The notes under the pieces are model-generated. The model had not been told where the DNA came from. It did no database searches and saw nothing but the letters and a program-made list of their open reading frames with translations. From the NCBI GenBank assembly GCA_048013815.1, contig CM106585.1, positions 16,678,001 to 16,742,000 of the forward strand: DNA of 64,000 nucleotides. The letters run 5' to 3'. Numbering within the stretch: the first letter of the stretch is position 1; each line of letters starts with the position of its first letter. This document shows, piece by piece, positions 25,950 to 37,245 of this stretch. The position numbers and the translations under genes were made by a program. The stretch comes from Setoptus koraiensis (lineage: Eukaryota; Arthropoda).

Positions 25950-28900
25950 AGGCAAGTGAGACGGCTTTTATGACCGCCGTGAACCATAAATCACGCTTAT
26001 AAAACTTGAACAGAAATGGGGCCTGCACTTCCTGCACACTTAACCACTTGATAGCCGACAGCAGACAGTCGGCCGGACACCGAGACAGACGGGAGAAATC
26101 CACGAAACTAATATTCTGTTTCGTTATTGCAATAATAATAATAATAATAATGTTAATAACTAGTTAAAAATCATCATGGTATAAATAGTCTGTTGTGCGC
26201 CGGCACAAGGAATGCGCCAGGGCTCCGTGCACGTAAGTTGAGAACGTTACGCGTTCTTTGTACCCATTCAACAGATTTGTTTCGAATTAATCAAAGCAGC
26301 AACATTTGTTAAATTTGCCAAATTTGCTAAATGCATATTTGCAGCCATTGTGAACGTTTCATTCGCTCGTTCGTGGACGACGCCGCAAAACACGAGGAAT
26401 TTCTCTGTCTCCTTCTCTCTCTGCCTGATACATCACGATTTGCTACCTATCAAAAACCACAACAAAACCCAGCATATTGCCAGTGGTGCCAGACAACAGG
26501 AGAGGAGTGAAACAACTTGTTTGCCACGCGCTCGTGTGTGGCCCTGTTAACCATGACGCTCGACCGGGCCAACCAGAGACAAACAACCCAAAAGAAAAAA
26601 GATCTCCACGTGATGGCCACGACATGGACCATCTTACATGCACCTGTTGCGATTGGAGCTCCTCCACGGGCGGTCCCGCACAACCGCACTTGCGCCGTCT
26701 CATGAGCGCCGAAGAGATTTGTTTGCGCCCTCATTGAGATATGATCTGCAACCATTGTGGTTGGTCCATGGTGGTTTGATCATTAGTAGCGCACATCGAC
26801 ATGCCAGCATCGACAAAATTGATTCTGTGACAAGAGATAAGGCCCTGTTGAGGCGTCGCAACGCTAATGATGCCGTCACTCAATAATGGGGCCAGTCCAA
26901 CTCAGCTGTCCGAACACTAGTTATCGTTGGACCAGGGCAAACCTGTTGCCTGGTCTGCCACATGCAAGTCATTTATTTTATACGTATGTGCTTGTAGTTT
27001 ACCTTGTGAGCCAGTACTGCGTTTGGCCATGGCTGTTGCACTTGCTAATTTGTTATCCATTCTGCTGATAAACAAAATGGACAGTGTTGAGCACTGATGA
27101 ACCACAGCCAATAGCAGTAAAGATTGGCAAAGATATCGGCTTTCAGCAAGTGCCAAACATGACGACATGATTGACAGACGACCAGCGAAGGCCAATCGAC
27201 TTCACGTACCCTTAAAGAGACGCTGTTCATTAGTTGATCGAAATTGATTTGTTGGGTGGTTTGTTTTATGATGGCGAGTTCAAATTTGAGCTTGACCGTT
27301 TTAAAGAAGGTGAGGTAAATGATCTGTAGATCACCAACGAGAGCCCACCATCCTCTGCTTATCTTGCCCACTAAATCTCTGCCACTCTGTCTTCAGACAT
27401 ACACCTCGGTATATTTGGGTGTAGATGCACTGTTGAAAATAATAATAATCAGTTTCATGATTAGTTGTTAGAGTGTGGCACTTCAAAATAGAAGCTTTTC
27501 GTTGAAAGCGTCTCTGATAGCTGCTCGCACAATCGAAGGCACGCTCGTCACCTCATCATCACCACTTGTTGATGTAAAACTATCGATAAGACCGTTCGTT
27601 GCGGGGCGCATCTCTCGGCCACGATCATCACAGCCACACATTGATATTGATCCTGTATATAACGATGATAATAATTCTCATTTGGCTTCGATCACAAAGC
27701 CTCATCATTCTGTTAACAAAGAGACAAGAGAGTGCATTATCTAATCTATTATATCTTTTATATCAGCGCACACAAAACATCATTATCTCGTCGGCCATCA
27801 CATAAGGTGCAAACGTTGCTAGATTTTGTGTGTTAAGAGAGTCCTGGTCGTCCCTTATTTTTCTCTTAGAAGATAATTTTTCATCACTGACATACTTCGA
27901 AAGTGATACCATCTGCTTCTTTTTCTCTGTCTCTCTTTCTGACAGAATCAAGACTCAAGATAGTGGTGATCACCAACTGCGATGGCGTCCTGCATTGGCA
28001 TGACCGACACAAACGCATACTGTACACTGGTGCCCGATTACTGACTGATGAAGACGATCTCATCTCGGTGCGCATGGTGATGTACGCGCACTCTCTCAAG
28101 ACCCACAATTATATGCGATTATTATCATCGTGATAAGAGAAGAACTGAGAGAAGAATTATGATTTATTGAGCTCGCGTTGTGATAATGTTCTTAGCACTT
28201 GTTCTATTGATGTGGCTGGTGTCGACAACAAAGATATCGTCGTCGACCCAAACACACTAACACCAACATCGACAGCAATAACAACTACAACAACAACAAT
28301 GGGGTCAACATGATCCACTTGTTCCGTCGAGTGCCGAACACACTGCTAGACTAACGTAGTTGTAGTAGGTATCGGCGTCACTGGTGACGTCGCTTGTTAC
28401 CTAGCTGTTTCGCTTGATCGACGAATATACGATAATTGTTTGTATTGAATTGTTGCAGCGAGTATTTGTAAGTGCTGCTGTCGTTGCTTGGTGATTGTTG
28501 GTGTTGGTTGTTGGCTTAGGTGTTAGTTGTGGCTGCGCGAATAGTCGTATCATGCAGGCAAATAAACAACAGTTTGTCGTATGTTGTCGCCTATTGTCGA
28601 TTCTTTCTGCTCTCTTGGTCTGTCTCACTTTTGACTTATGGCTTATTCTTGTTCGCTGCAAAAAGAATCGCTATGTAATTTCTGTTGCTGTTGTTATCGC
28701 TAATAACAACCTGTGGCTTACCAAATTGCTAAAGACGAAAGAAGAAGGCAACTACAACGATTAGTTGCGATGTTTAAGAAGAAATGCCAACACACACACT
28801 CAGTGAGCTCAGGTCACAATACAAAGAGCCATTATCATGTGTATGTGAGCTGCAACAATCATCGCCTATCAACAGGTGCAGTGAGAGTGATGAACATCAA

Positions 28901-31900
28901 CATTAAATTTAGTGGGAAGTTACATTACTATGGCAGCCCCTGTTAACCAAAATAATAATGATAAGCTGGTAGCCGGTACAATAAGATGCCTCGCTTCTTT
29001 ATCAAGTTCAAACTATTTCGCTCTAGTTTTTCGAAATGCGTCTCTCACAGGTATGATATTATACATATACGACAAATTTTCTTTCTTGAGGCTGGGTGAC
29101 GAACACAGATGGGGGTGTTTGTCAACCAACAATATTGCTGTTAATATTGATCGAATTTACACTGATAACAAATAGCGAATTGTCGCGCCCTTCCGAGCTA
29201 AGTTGCTTCATTTTAATATAAAACCCCAAATAGGGAGCACTGTATACATAATACAAATTATATAAGACAACTCGCCGTCGATGTCACAGTCTCAGACAGT
29301 ATTTATCACACGTAGTGGTTGACGCAAATTCAAATTCGAACAGTTTTATCATCTGTTGGTTAAAAGTGATCTACTTTTGTTAGCAAACATCATCAAAATT
29401 AATACAAGATGCTGGAATATATGACGTGCAACAAAAAAATGACCTTTAGCTTCATAATGTTGTCGCTATTGTGTCTTGCGTGTGCCAACTTAAATAGCGT
29501 TGAGGCGGCGCGCGGTGAAGACGATGGTGATAGCAACGATTTCGATGATTCTGGTTTCGACGACTCAGGCTACAATCAACCGCAAAATCACGACGCCGAA
29601 AGTAGTCACCATAGTCCACAATCATCAGCAGAAGACGACATAGATGATGATGACGAAGTCGACGAAACTCAACCAAAGCCAGTTAGATCCTCAACAGAAC
29701 AGATGGGTGCCTACAATAACCCCAACAGTAAACGCATCTATAACAAAAATGAATGGCCAAGCACAATGGCCCATTATCAAGGCCGACAAGACAATCAGTA
29801 TGCCGGAGAACAACCCGATGCTTATGATGCAACAAATGAACCAACGCAGAGATACAGGTGAGTCAAGTTGATCAGCGGCAACCACACTGCGGCAGATCTC
29901 ACTTGTTAATGGATTGATCCATTGTATTTTAATTTTCCTAAATTTCAATATTTGCTGACCCGCTGAGAATAATTGAATCCATTATTATTATTACTATTAC
30001 TATCACTACTGCTACTACTACTCTATGCAACAACATCCATTCTATCAATTCTAATGAAAACAACGAAAAACAAAAAATAACAACAAAAACAAAAAACAAT
30101 GTAGACGCTCATTGTCTGCCAGCGCCATTTACGACTACCTAACTTCGGCATCTAACTCGGCCACTAAGACCAAGCTATCCGCCAATAATCAAGATCTGAG
30201 ACCGCTCCTTCGTGTACGTCGCTCCAAACATATTGGACCTGTTTATACATATGTCAAAACTGATAAGAGTGCCCACTTTAAGTGGGGAGTCAAACACAAA
30301 GTAGGCAAGAGCAAGCATCATGGTTGATCGGAGTGATCTAATAATAAAATAAAGCAGAGCACCTCTATTTGGTAGTGTGTCGTCGTCGTTCAGCAGCACA
30401 GCTATATCAACGAGATTGAACGAAAATTGTTTATGTTTAAAAACTGTGAGGTCAATTCAGCAACTTTCAGACAAACCTTTCGAAATCATTCCACTATAAA
30501 CATTATTTGACTCATGAATGAACGTTGGCTGGAAACGAAGAAGAAGAGCAAGTTAAAAAAAACAGTAAGCTTGGCATTATGATGTGTGTATGTGTTTGTG
30601 TTAACTTATTAAAAAGAAGAGATGCTTTTTCTCTGTACAAATACAATACGCCATTATTGCCGTCAGCACAAATTTCAATTTGACATACAAAAGGGCATAC
30701 ATCAGTATAGTACCTCTGGCATGAATACTTTCATTCCGTATGCATATAAATTCTCGTATTTTGAATTTTTTACACTCAACAACTGTGCTACTGTTGCGCC
30801 GATTGCCTGTTGGCTGTCGGCCTGGCTGCAACGCGCCTCAGAATGGTACTAGTTAATGTCATTGTTGTTCACTGGTATGTTTTTGAGATCACGGCTAATG
30901 GAAAATTAATGAGAGCACCCTATATCAACAAACTATTATAACTACCATGAGCAGACTGTATACTGTATATTCTCGCTCGAGCTTATCAACCTGAGATATA
31001 CTGCTTGTGAAGCATGTACGCGGGAGATTGCATCTAGTGGAACAAAGTTTCTACATTGAACTAACAACTGTAACTGTTGTGAGAACGTTAGGTCTACGTT
31101 AAATTTAATGGTGTAACAGCTCACGCGTCATACTCGCTGCCTGTCGCTCATTAGATTAATGTTGCGGCTCGAGCTGTAATAGTTATGTCATATTCCGACG
31201 CTGCCTAATATGCCCGAGAGCGTTGCTGGCTAGACATTTATCGAGCGTCAAATAAAAATATAAATCTTACATCTATCAAATCGAAGAATTGTGAGTCATC
31301 ACGTCGTTCGGTATTATCGCTAAATTATCACGTCTCTCACTAGATTGTCGCAACAATGTGCGCGGTATGTATAACAAATATGTATCGGTATGTGTGTCAC
31401 TTACCCTGAACGTAAAATCTGACTATGCCGCCCTCTTGATTGTTGTCTGGTTGCTTGGTCAGTATACAGTGATATTCGCCGGAATCTTCGTTTGTGACAC
31501 CGCGAAACAATAATGCACCGGTTTCGGGTAAGTAGGCTATAGTATTTTTGGTATTCCACACATTGATGTGCTTTGACTCGGCCTGAGTGTGTGTGTGCGT
31601 TGGCGTATAGATATAGATTTCAGCGTGAGATAATTGTTGTTGCAGACGACAACAAACGGACAATTTGTTTTGTTTGCAGATTAGGAGGAAAAAAGATTGA
31701 ATTTTGCGATAAGTTTTTGTTTTGGCTCTCTTAGTTTTTCCGGTATATTTCGCTAATTTCCAAAATTTCCCATAATTTTGCCATATTTTTCACAATATTT
31801 TTGTATAACATAGAGAAATATATAAATACCCACCTCGACTAGTTTCTTGTCCTCTTTGTACCACTCGATTTTGTGGCTGCTGGCCTGGTTGTCGGCGGGC

Positions 31901-32653
31901 AGACAGGGCAGCGTTCCATTGGAGCCCTTCCTGATGTAGAAGGTCTCCACGTCTGCAATTGGGATGACGATTAAGTTGAGTATTTTGTTAGTGACATATG
32001 AGTATTTGTTCTGTTTGTTTGCACGGCCGGCAACGGGCACCGGACTGGTATCAATTTGTACACGGATGGCAATGCCAATTTGTGTACGAATGATAGTGCC
32101 AATTTGTATTGGATGAGAGTGTGGTCAGTTTGTGCTTACCCGACGACTGGGCCCCGTCCGAGGAGCTCACGAGCTGGTAGGCCGACGATTCTGGTGACGC
32201 TTGATTTTGGAGGAGCGCGCTGGAGGAGCTTGGCGTGAGCGCAACAACAACACTGCACAGGAGGACTAGAAATTGAATTGACACTTTTGTTTGGAGGCGG
32301 CTGACATTGAATTCGTGATTGAAATTGAAATTAAAATTATTCACAATTTTATTTTTATCCGATATTCTCGATGGCTTGATTCGATTCGATTGACCGTGCA
32401 ACGCGGCTTGGCGCGCACACATGACGGCGGCCGGGGGTTTTCTTCGCGCCGACTTGATGTCGTCGAACAATCTTCTTCTATGGTGGACACATGGGGCGAC
32501 ACATTCGTTTGTGGTCGCTGTTCGATGGCTGCTTGTCTTCTTATTATTATAATTACTATTAATATTATTATTATTATTATTATCACCGTCTTGAGTGTTT
32601 GGATCATTCATTTTTCGTCTCTTCATTTTGGGCCGACGGTCGAACTGTTTCAC
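11417..32653 (-). CDS. Ptp99A: receptor-type protein tyrosine phosphatase (PTPRG/PTPRZ/Ptp99A class)
   Basis: Single-pass receptor that removes phosphate from phosphotyrosine; fly Ptp99A acts in axon guidance. Fourteen exons, all GT..AG with agreeing phase, give 1,530 residues: 32140-32653, 31834-31952, 31405-31582, 22087-22210, 21675-21856, 21203-21537, 20949-21063, 18834-19312, 18594-18735, 14322-14794, 14081-14215, 13295-13429, 13013-13183, 11417-12907. Order: hydrophobic leader near residues 126-139, one Ig domain split over exons 2-3 (LPC...W...DSGEYHC), four FN3 domains (exons 4-9), TM near 745-766 followed by WRK, D1 with WPDHGVP (Asp about 995) and HCSAGCGRS (Cys about 1027), then D2. 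D2 has [11 protein letters not shown] where the catalytic Cys should be, so it is a pseudophosphatase, as in PTPRG. The start is uncertain: 120 residues precede the leader, so translation may begin later. Two opposite-strand genes sit in its introns. The class is firm, the exact orthologue less so. Confidence 0.88.
15778..15819. repeat. (CA)n microsatellite
   Basis: About 21 uninterrupted CA units inside a phosphatase intron. Confidence 0.9.
16934..18280 (+). CDS. PRKCSH: glucosidase II beta subunit, short form
   Basis: Non-catalytic subunit of ER glucosidase II; it keeps the enzyme in the ER and presents N-glycans for trimming in the calnexin cycle. Exons 16934-17099 and 17214-18280 give 410 residues. 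The intron is GTAAGT...GTCCAG; the AG at 17159-17160 would put a TGA in frame, whereas the one at 17212-17213 restores phase. Seen: signal peptide about 1-41, GVPIE then FYE, the Cys-rich LDLa-type module with [16 protein letters not shown] and [15 protein letters not shown], a charged coiled coil about 150-215, an MRH lectin domain about 216-325 ([21 protein letters not shown]), an acidic tail and C-terminal HDEL for ER retrieval. Human PRKCSH is near 528 residues; the EF-hand and poly-Glu part between coiled coil and MRH is missing here. The gene is nested in the phosphatase intron on the opposite strand. Confidence 0.93.
18575..18580 (+). terminator. poly(A) signal of glucosidase II beta
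   Basis: AATAAA, 295 bases after the stop and only 13 bases before the edge of the antisense phosphatase exon at 18594. Cleavage at the usual distance would put the end of this transcript inside that exon. Confidence 0.55.
19313..20948 (-). other. phosphatase intron, 1.6 kb
   Basis: Between exons 7 and 8. I see no gene. It has a short CT run at 20511-20538. Its 3' splice site, read on the - strand, is preceded by an A/C-rich stretch ending CAACAACAG. Confidence 0.65.
23641..23697. repeat. pentanucleotide repeat GTTTC / GTCCC
   Basis: A degenerate 5-bp tandem array that drifts from GTTTC to GTCCC and GTCTC units. Confidence 0.7.
25919..25945. repeat. (TG)n microsatellite
   Basis: About 13 uninterrupted TG units in the large phosphatase intron. 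Confidence 0.9.
29258..29266 (+). promoter_or_regulatory. TATA-type promoter of the nested secreted-protein gene
   Basis: TTATATAAG lies about 30 bases before an initiator-like CTCAGAC (about 29292) and 143 bases before the ATG at 29409. The spacing is that of a standard TATA promoter. Inferred from motif and position only. Confidence 0.4.
29409..30327 (+). CDS. secreted acidic precursor with furin sites and a basic C-terminal peptide; family unknown
   Basis: I do not recognise this protein. Exons 29409-29857 and 30105-30327 (GTGAGT..TAG, phase 2) give 223 residues. A signal peptide ends near residue 34 (NSVEA/AR); translation could also begin at Met11. Next comes a strongly acidic region with paired motifs DDSGF and DDSGY and runs of Asp/Glu, then a Gln/Asn-rich part. 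The splice junction creates RYRR-S, and a second site RVRR-S follows about 38 residues later; both fit R-X-R-R furin cleavage. The last 34 residues ([10 protein letters not shown]...KHHG) are basic, contain no Cys, and end in Gly, which could serve for C-terminal amidation. An acidic propiece with a cationic C-terminal product would fit a peptide hormone or an antimicrobial-type precursor; both are inference. It is nested in the phosphatase intron on the opposite strand. It might instead be an extracellular matrix protein. Confidence 0.75.
30343..30353 (+). terminator. two overlapping poly(A) signals
   Basis: AATAAAATAAA, beginning 15 bases after the stop of the nested secreted-protein gene, so its 3' UTR is very short. 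Confidence 0.6.
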
Positions 32654-32695
32654 TCGACGGTCGAACTGTTCACTCGACTATCGAACTGTTTCGCT
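32634..32695. repeat. about 21-bp tandem repeat, three copies
   Basis: The unit is close to CGACGGTCGAACTGTTTCACT; the second and third copies carry small deletions and changes. It lies at the 5' edge of the first phosphatase coding exon. A 15-bp repeat (AACGTCGCTGGTGTA) in three copies follows at 32832-32877. Confidence 0.75.
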
Positions 32696-34860
32696 GGTCG
32701 TTCGATGCTTTCACTGGATGCTGCAACCAACTGGCTGCTTGCGCCCGCGACAATGGCTGCTGTCGACTAACGCTGCTGCTATTGTGTCACTGGCGTCTTC
32801 GGACGGCCAGCCATTGCTCTGCTGTTTGGGTTAACGTCGCTGGTGTAAACGTCGCTGGTGTAAACGTCGCTGGTGTAGGTGGTGACTCATCGTCAACATG
32901 TGAGCCTGCTCACTGGGGCTACCTCTCGGCGGCGAATTGTTGGCCGCGACGATGATTATTTGAACTTGGTGTCGCTGCTACGGCCACTGCTGCTAACTAG
33001 CGCTCATCATTCGCTCATCATACACTACCACTGTAAAGTGCCAGTGGGGCTAGCAAAACACGCACTCGGAAAACCATTAATGACCGACACAGGCGGATAC
33101 TATGTGTGTGCGCTACACAATTGTGTGTGTGTGTGTGTGTCAGTGAAAATGTCCGACCGTGTGTGGCTCGTACGATACTGGTTGTTGTGCTGCTAGTGCA
33201 GATTATATAGAACTATTACACTGAAAGTTCTATCCTTGTTCGTTCGTTCGCTCGCTCAGTCGCTCGTTGGCCCGTCCGTCCGCTCGCTCGTTCTATCGCT
33301 GCTGCTGCGTACCACTTCCCAACTTTAATAAATGTATGAGTGTATGACTGTGAGGCTGCATGCGCTGCCGCTGCAAACTCGCTCCATGCGTACCATTGAA
33401 TAATAGGACATGTGAATTTGTGCGTTATGTGAGCGAGTGTGTGTGTGTGTGTGTGCGCGCGCTTGTGTGACTGCACAACTCGCCAACGTTCGCTATTTTG
33501 CTCTGCAGAGTCTGCAGGCTGCAGCGACCGGCGGCACGACGAACTGCTGCAGTCGACTAGAACCAGTGCAGCTGGCGCTTTAGCCAACAGTGTCGCCCAA
33601 TGGGGATCCTCAATAGGCACTTGCAGCGCATCACTGCCCTCCCCCAGCGCGCAAACACACGCACACAGTCGCAGAACAGGAACGAACTTGAGCGGGCACA
33701 AATTTGTGCTCGAACGAGTAGGGCAAAGAGATGGCAGTAACAGCATAGTCAATAGTGGAGGAGCATGCCAAAAGAATACGCTGCACTGGACTTTGCTCGG
33801 CTCGATATGTTCGACGAGTTTCAGCGACACGCACACTCCGCAGCGAAGAGGGGAGGGCAACAACATCGCACACAGCCTTCGTGGCTCCTCCTGTTCGACC
33901 CCCGCGACACACAACTCTGACGACGAGGGGAATGAACTAACGCGCTAATCCTTCGCTCAAAACGAACTTGTGCACTAGTGATCATCACCGACGTTTACGT
34001 ATACTCGCTATACCCGGTATAGCGTATACCGTATATATACGCTCAATATATATTATATTATGTTATATCTGTGTATATCTATATAAATATATATAGTCGT
34101 CGTCATCATCGACACAATCATCACCATTGCTGTCGTAATAATCGGCCAGGGGATCGGCACTGGCACACTGGTGCATAGTTCGATCAGCTTGTAGTATATA
34201 GTTGCAGTCTCATAACAGTCGCGTCATATCTGAATACCCCCAACTGCCCCCTGCCAGAGGATTAAATCACGCCACGACAGGCGGCGCATCGGTCGCCAGT
34301 GATGCAACGGCTAAAGTTGCGTAACGCACTCACAATGTCTTGTTACTTGTTAGTAGCAACAACGCAAACTATATACGTAATACGCCATTGTGATGTTTAT
34401 CGAACAACAAAAAGATAACAACTGACAAGTTGTGGGTTGCCAGTTGTGCATGCATGGCGTACTTATGATGAACTGGCTCATTTTTAAGTGGACACTTGTG
34501 ATATGGATAGTATGTGTATTATGCAATATGCAAATGGGATGACGAGTAGATGCAGAATGCATGCACTAGCCCGTGAGCGCTTCCTAGAATTCGGCACAGG
34601 ACAGGCAGAGAGCCCTCGCGTCCGATAAACCAACTACTGCCGTGGTTCGAATTTCGAACGCGGCGTAGAAGCCGCTTCGAACTTGCAACGGTGAGGCTGA
34701 TGTCAGGCGATAGATAACGAACGCGAGAGTTTTGTGTGTGTGTTTGTGTGTGTGTGTGTGAATATCAAGGCAAACAGCGAGTCACGTTTTGTCTTTGGGG
34801 CATCGTAAGAGTGATCCCTATTGGTACCTGAGCCTGTTGTATATCTGTTATATATCTGTT
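32654..34860. other. 5' flank of the phosphatase gene; no gene seen
   Basis: Contains the phosphatase 5' UTR or promoter region on the - strand, short tandem repeats (32832-32877), TG tracts (33123, 33437, 34735) and the palindrome at 34006-34024. Open frames of 90-230 residues at 33.2-33.9 kb overlap on both strands and follow Ser/Thr/His-rich repeat content; I do not accept them as genes. Confidence 0.55.
34006..34024. repeat. 19-bp palindrome in an AT/TATA-rich stretch
   Basis: CGCTATACC, one base, GGTATAGCG: 9-bp perfect arms. It is followed by further TATA-rich partial palindromes up to about 34095. Confidence 0.7.
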
Positions 34861-34861
34861 A

Positions 34862-34870
34862 TATATAAAG
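34862..34870 (+). promoter_or_regulatory. TATA box upstream of the alternative Doa 5' segment
   Basis: TATATAAAG at about 750 bases before the ATG at 35619. If the segment at 35619-35861 is an alternative first coding exon of the kinase gene, this is the best TATA candidate for it. Low certainty. Confidence 0.25.
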
Positions 34871-35079
34871 CTGTTTGCGCGAACGTGTCATACAGGAAGT
34901 TGGTGATTTATGTTGAGTTATAGTGTGCTTTTAGGATCAGGTAAGGGGTGTGTCGCTGTGTATGCATGCACGGATAGTGGCGGCACGGAGTGGGTCGCTA
35001 CAAACTCATCGACTGGGGCCCCATCTAGATTGCATTCGCACCATAGAGAAGAGAGAGGCCTTCAACTGGGCCAAACTTG

Positions 35080-35861
35080 TGTGTCGTCGAACTCTAGCTT
35101 CGACTTGACTCGATTCTTAGCTTGCGTTATAACAGCGATAGAGTCGATACGTCATGCGGTGAGGAAATAGAAAGCTTATAAACGATAACTGAGTTTTTCC
35201 GAGCCCAAGTGTGAACTGAGACGAGCAGATGAGAGATTCGCCTCTTTTTGTTACTTCCTGACAAATTTCAAAATGAATGAGCATGTGTGCGGGCAAACAA
35301 AAGTCTAACACACTACTACAGGATGATACTGGAAATTCAGCCAGAATCTTATTCAAAAAGCGCGCCTACAATCGCCCGCATATTTGTCACGTGCCCTTAT
35401 TTACATCGAAAAATCAACTCTCATTTGTGGTGGTAATTTTATATCGTCATGTCTGTTACATCGATTTATACTCGGAAAAAGTATCATTTCACAGTTGAAC
35501 TTTAGGAAGCCTCCGGAATTCGCAAACACAAAAACACCGAGCGAGTCCACTTACCCCATAGGACACATTGGTCGTAGACATATAATTTAGCAAATAGCAA
35601 ATATTAGCAAATCTAGCGATGGGAAAGATCAGACCGGCCAACTCGAGGGCAACACGCGGACAGGCCAAAGCGAAAAAATGGGCATGCTCTAGCACTTCGA
35701 ACCCGGAAACTATGAAATTCAGGTCAAAATGCAATCTTGTTACAGGAGCTATGAAGCCGCTGCAAAAAGAACCAAACAAGAAGGAGAAAAAGCACAAAAA
35801 GAAGCCTAAGGTGAAGAAGACGAAACCCCCTCAGTCAGAGAAAAAGAGTAAACCAGAGTAA
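35080..35861 (+). repeat. duplicated segment A (source copy)
   Basis: The sequence from about 35080 to 35861 is repeated in direct orientation at about 41150-42370, interrupted there by an inserted element. Recognisable shared blocks include CTCGATTCTTAGC, TTTATACTCGGAAAAAGTAT and the whole 80-residue reading frame. Together with the kinase region it defines an old tandem segmental duplication. Confidence 0.8.
35619..35861 (+). CDS. basic 80-residue frame, probable alternative 5' coding exon of the LAMMER kinase gene
   Basis: ATG 35619 to TAA 35859-35861 encodes MGKIRPANSRATRG..., very rich in Lys (KKEKKHKKKPKVKK), like a nuclear-localisation or RNA-binding tail. It matches no family I know. 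Its homologue at 42127-42366 is fused in frame to a LAMMER kinase domain, and conservation of the frame between the two copies argues that it is coding. Just before the stop lies CCAGA/GTAAAC, a possible 5' splice site in phase 2. The kinase gene downstream has TAG/AAGTGTCATCC near 39036, which would accept it in frame. I infer an alternative first exon of Doa; it could also be a small separate gene. No splice is proven by this sequence. Confidence 0.55.
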   Translation: MGKIRPANSRATRGQAKAKKWACSSTSNPETMKFRSKCNLVTGAMKPLQKEPNKKEKKHKKKPKVKKTKPPQSEKKSKPE

Positions 35862-37245
35862 ACATCTGTTTTAGTTGGAGATTGGAAGATTTGATAATGT
35901 AATGTTTAACTAACTTGTGGCTCGCAATATTGTTGCTATGCGTTTGTATACTTTACACAATTTATCTACTATGCGCACTGTAGCAACTGCCATTAAAACT
36001 AATGCTCAATCCGCAGCATCACAAGCTTGGCTTGGGATGGTATTTAAATGATCCTCTCCACTCGAGTTTAACTTTGTGTACTTAATGCATCGCTAGGCGA
36101 GGGTCCATTGACGCCATGCATATTATCACTATTATTATTATATTTTGAGTTGAGCATCTTTTTCTCCTAACAGCATATATGATGTATGAACTATAACGTC
36201 GTCGCTATGGCATTATATAACCGTTTAAATGATGGAGAGACTAAGTCCCATAGCGAAAAATCAAGTCAGTACTTAAGCTGGCTGGCTGGCTGGCCTAATT
36301 GGAATTGTGACTTACGCATCCATCCAATGTGTGACTCTCTTGATATATCTGTAGCATCACTCTGTATCTGTCTCTTTTAGTCTGTCTCATTCTCGCCATT
36401 TCTAACTCTCCACATGGATATATACACACAGCTATGTAATTTTGTGAGTATGGGAAACAATAGACTCCGTATGCCGCGTCATTGACGTAGGCCCAACTTA
36501 CATAACAGAAATAAAATAATCAAGCTTGATGAGCTTTTGTTTATCTGCATACAAATGTGAGGATACATGCTTATGTGTCTATGTGTAACATAAGCTAAAA
36601 GAGTAATGTTTCAGCCGTTTAAGACATGATAATATAGTACTGAAGGTGAGAGTAAAGATCGACAATGATATGAAAATAACAAATGTGGAATTGTCATCTG
36701 AGATAAACAGTGATACTAATGCAGGAAAAACAACAACAACAACAACAAAAATATTCACATTCTCTTGATTGAAGGTGGCAAACTTTGTCATTGTTGCTAC
36801 TATATCTATTGTAGTCAAACTTTTCGCTCCAAGTACATTAATAGTGCTGAGAAGAAAAGTTATTAACGTCATTTATCTCTAATAGATAGATAATTGAAAT
36901 TATCATCAAACTGTTCAAACAGCTACATTATTAGTAACGTATTTTTGTGAGACTCAAAGGAAAGCCTTGCTATTGATTAATTGATAAGATTGTTGCAAAG
37001 ACGTCAATTGACTGATTGTCGGCGATCAAACACATTGAACTCATTTCATTTCAGTAGTCAAGAAGTTTCGAAAGAACTGTTGCTCTCATAAATAGTTAAT
37101 AAGTATCATATTCCTTTATATAAAGTGTGTGATATCAAATTAGTTGATAGAGAACAAACTTCAGTAACCAGATCAGATGCAAAATAGAAAAAACTAGCCA
37201 TTTACCTGGTATAGCTGCCTTATTTGGATCGTGACAATACCAAAA
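35862..37245 (+). other. region between segment A and the kinase start
   Basis: AT-rich and without a supported gene. TATATAAAG near 37118 lies about 130 bases before the kinase ATG and may be its promoter. A stop codon at 37195-37197, in frame with the kinase, rules out an uninterrupted upstream extension. Confidence 0.5.

Larger units (their letters stand above)
22211..31404 (-). other. 9.2 kb phosphatase intron hosting a secreted-protein gene
   Basis: Lies between the Ig exon and the first FN3 exon. The only gene I can support in it is the + strand one at 29409-30327. It also contains a 5-bp GTTTC/GTCCC repeat (about 23641-23697), a GT microsatellite (25919-25945), a CT-rich run near 23450 and many CAA/TTG runs. 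Its 3' splice site follows a run of AAC repeats. Open frames near 26.4-26.9 and 27.9-28.1 kb have no recognisable content. Confidence 0.65.

Noticed and set aside
27903-28133. 76-codon + strand frame with plausible protein-like composition
   Set aside because: No signal, motif or splice partner could be identified, and an equal-length frame lies on the opposite strand.
34640-34700. Possible tRNA around GGTTCGAAT
   Set aside because: Only a T-arm-like string is present; no acceptor stem, D-arm or anticodon arm can be paired with it. The local TTCGAA...TTCGAA symmetry explains the resemblance.
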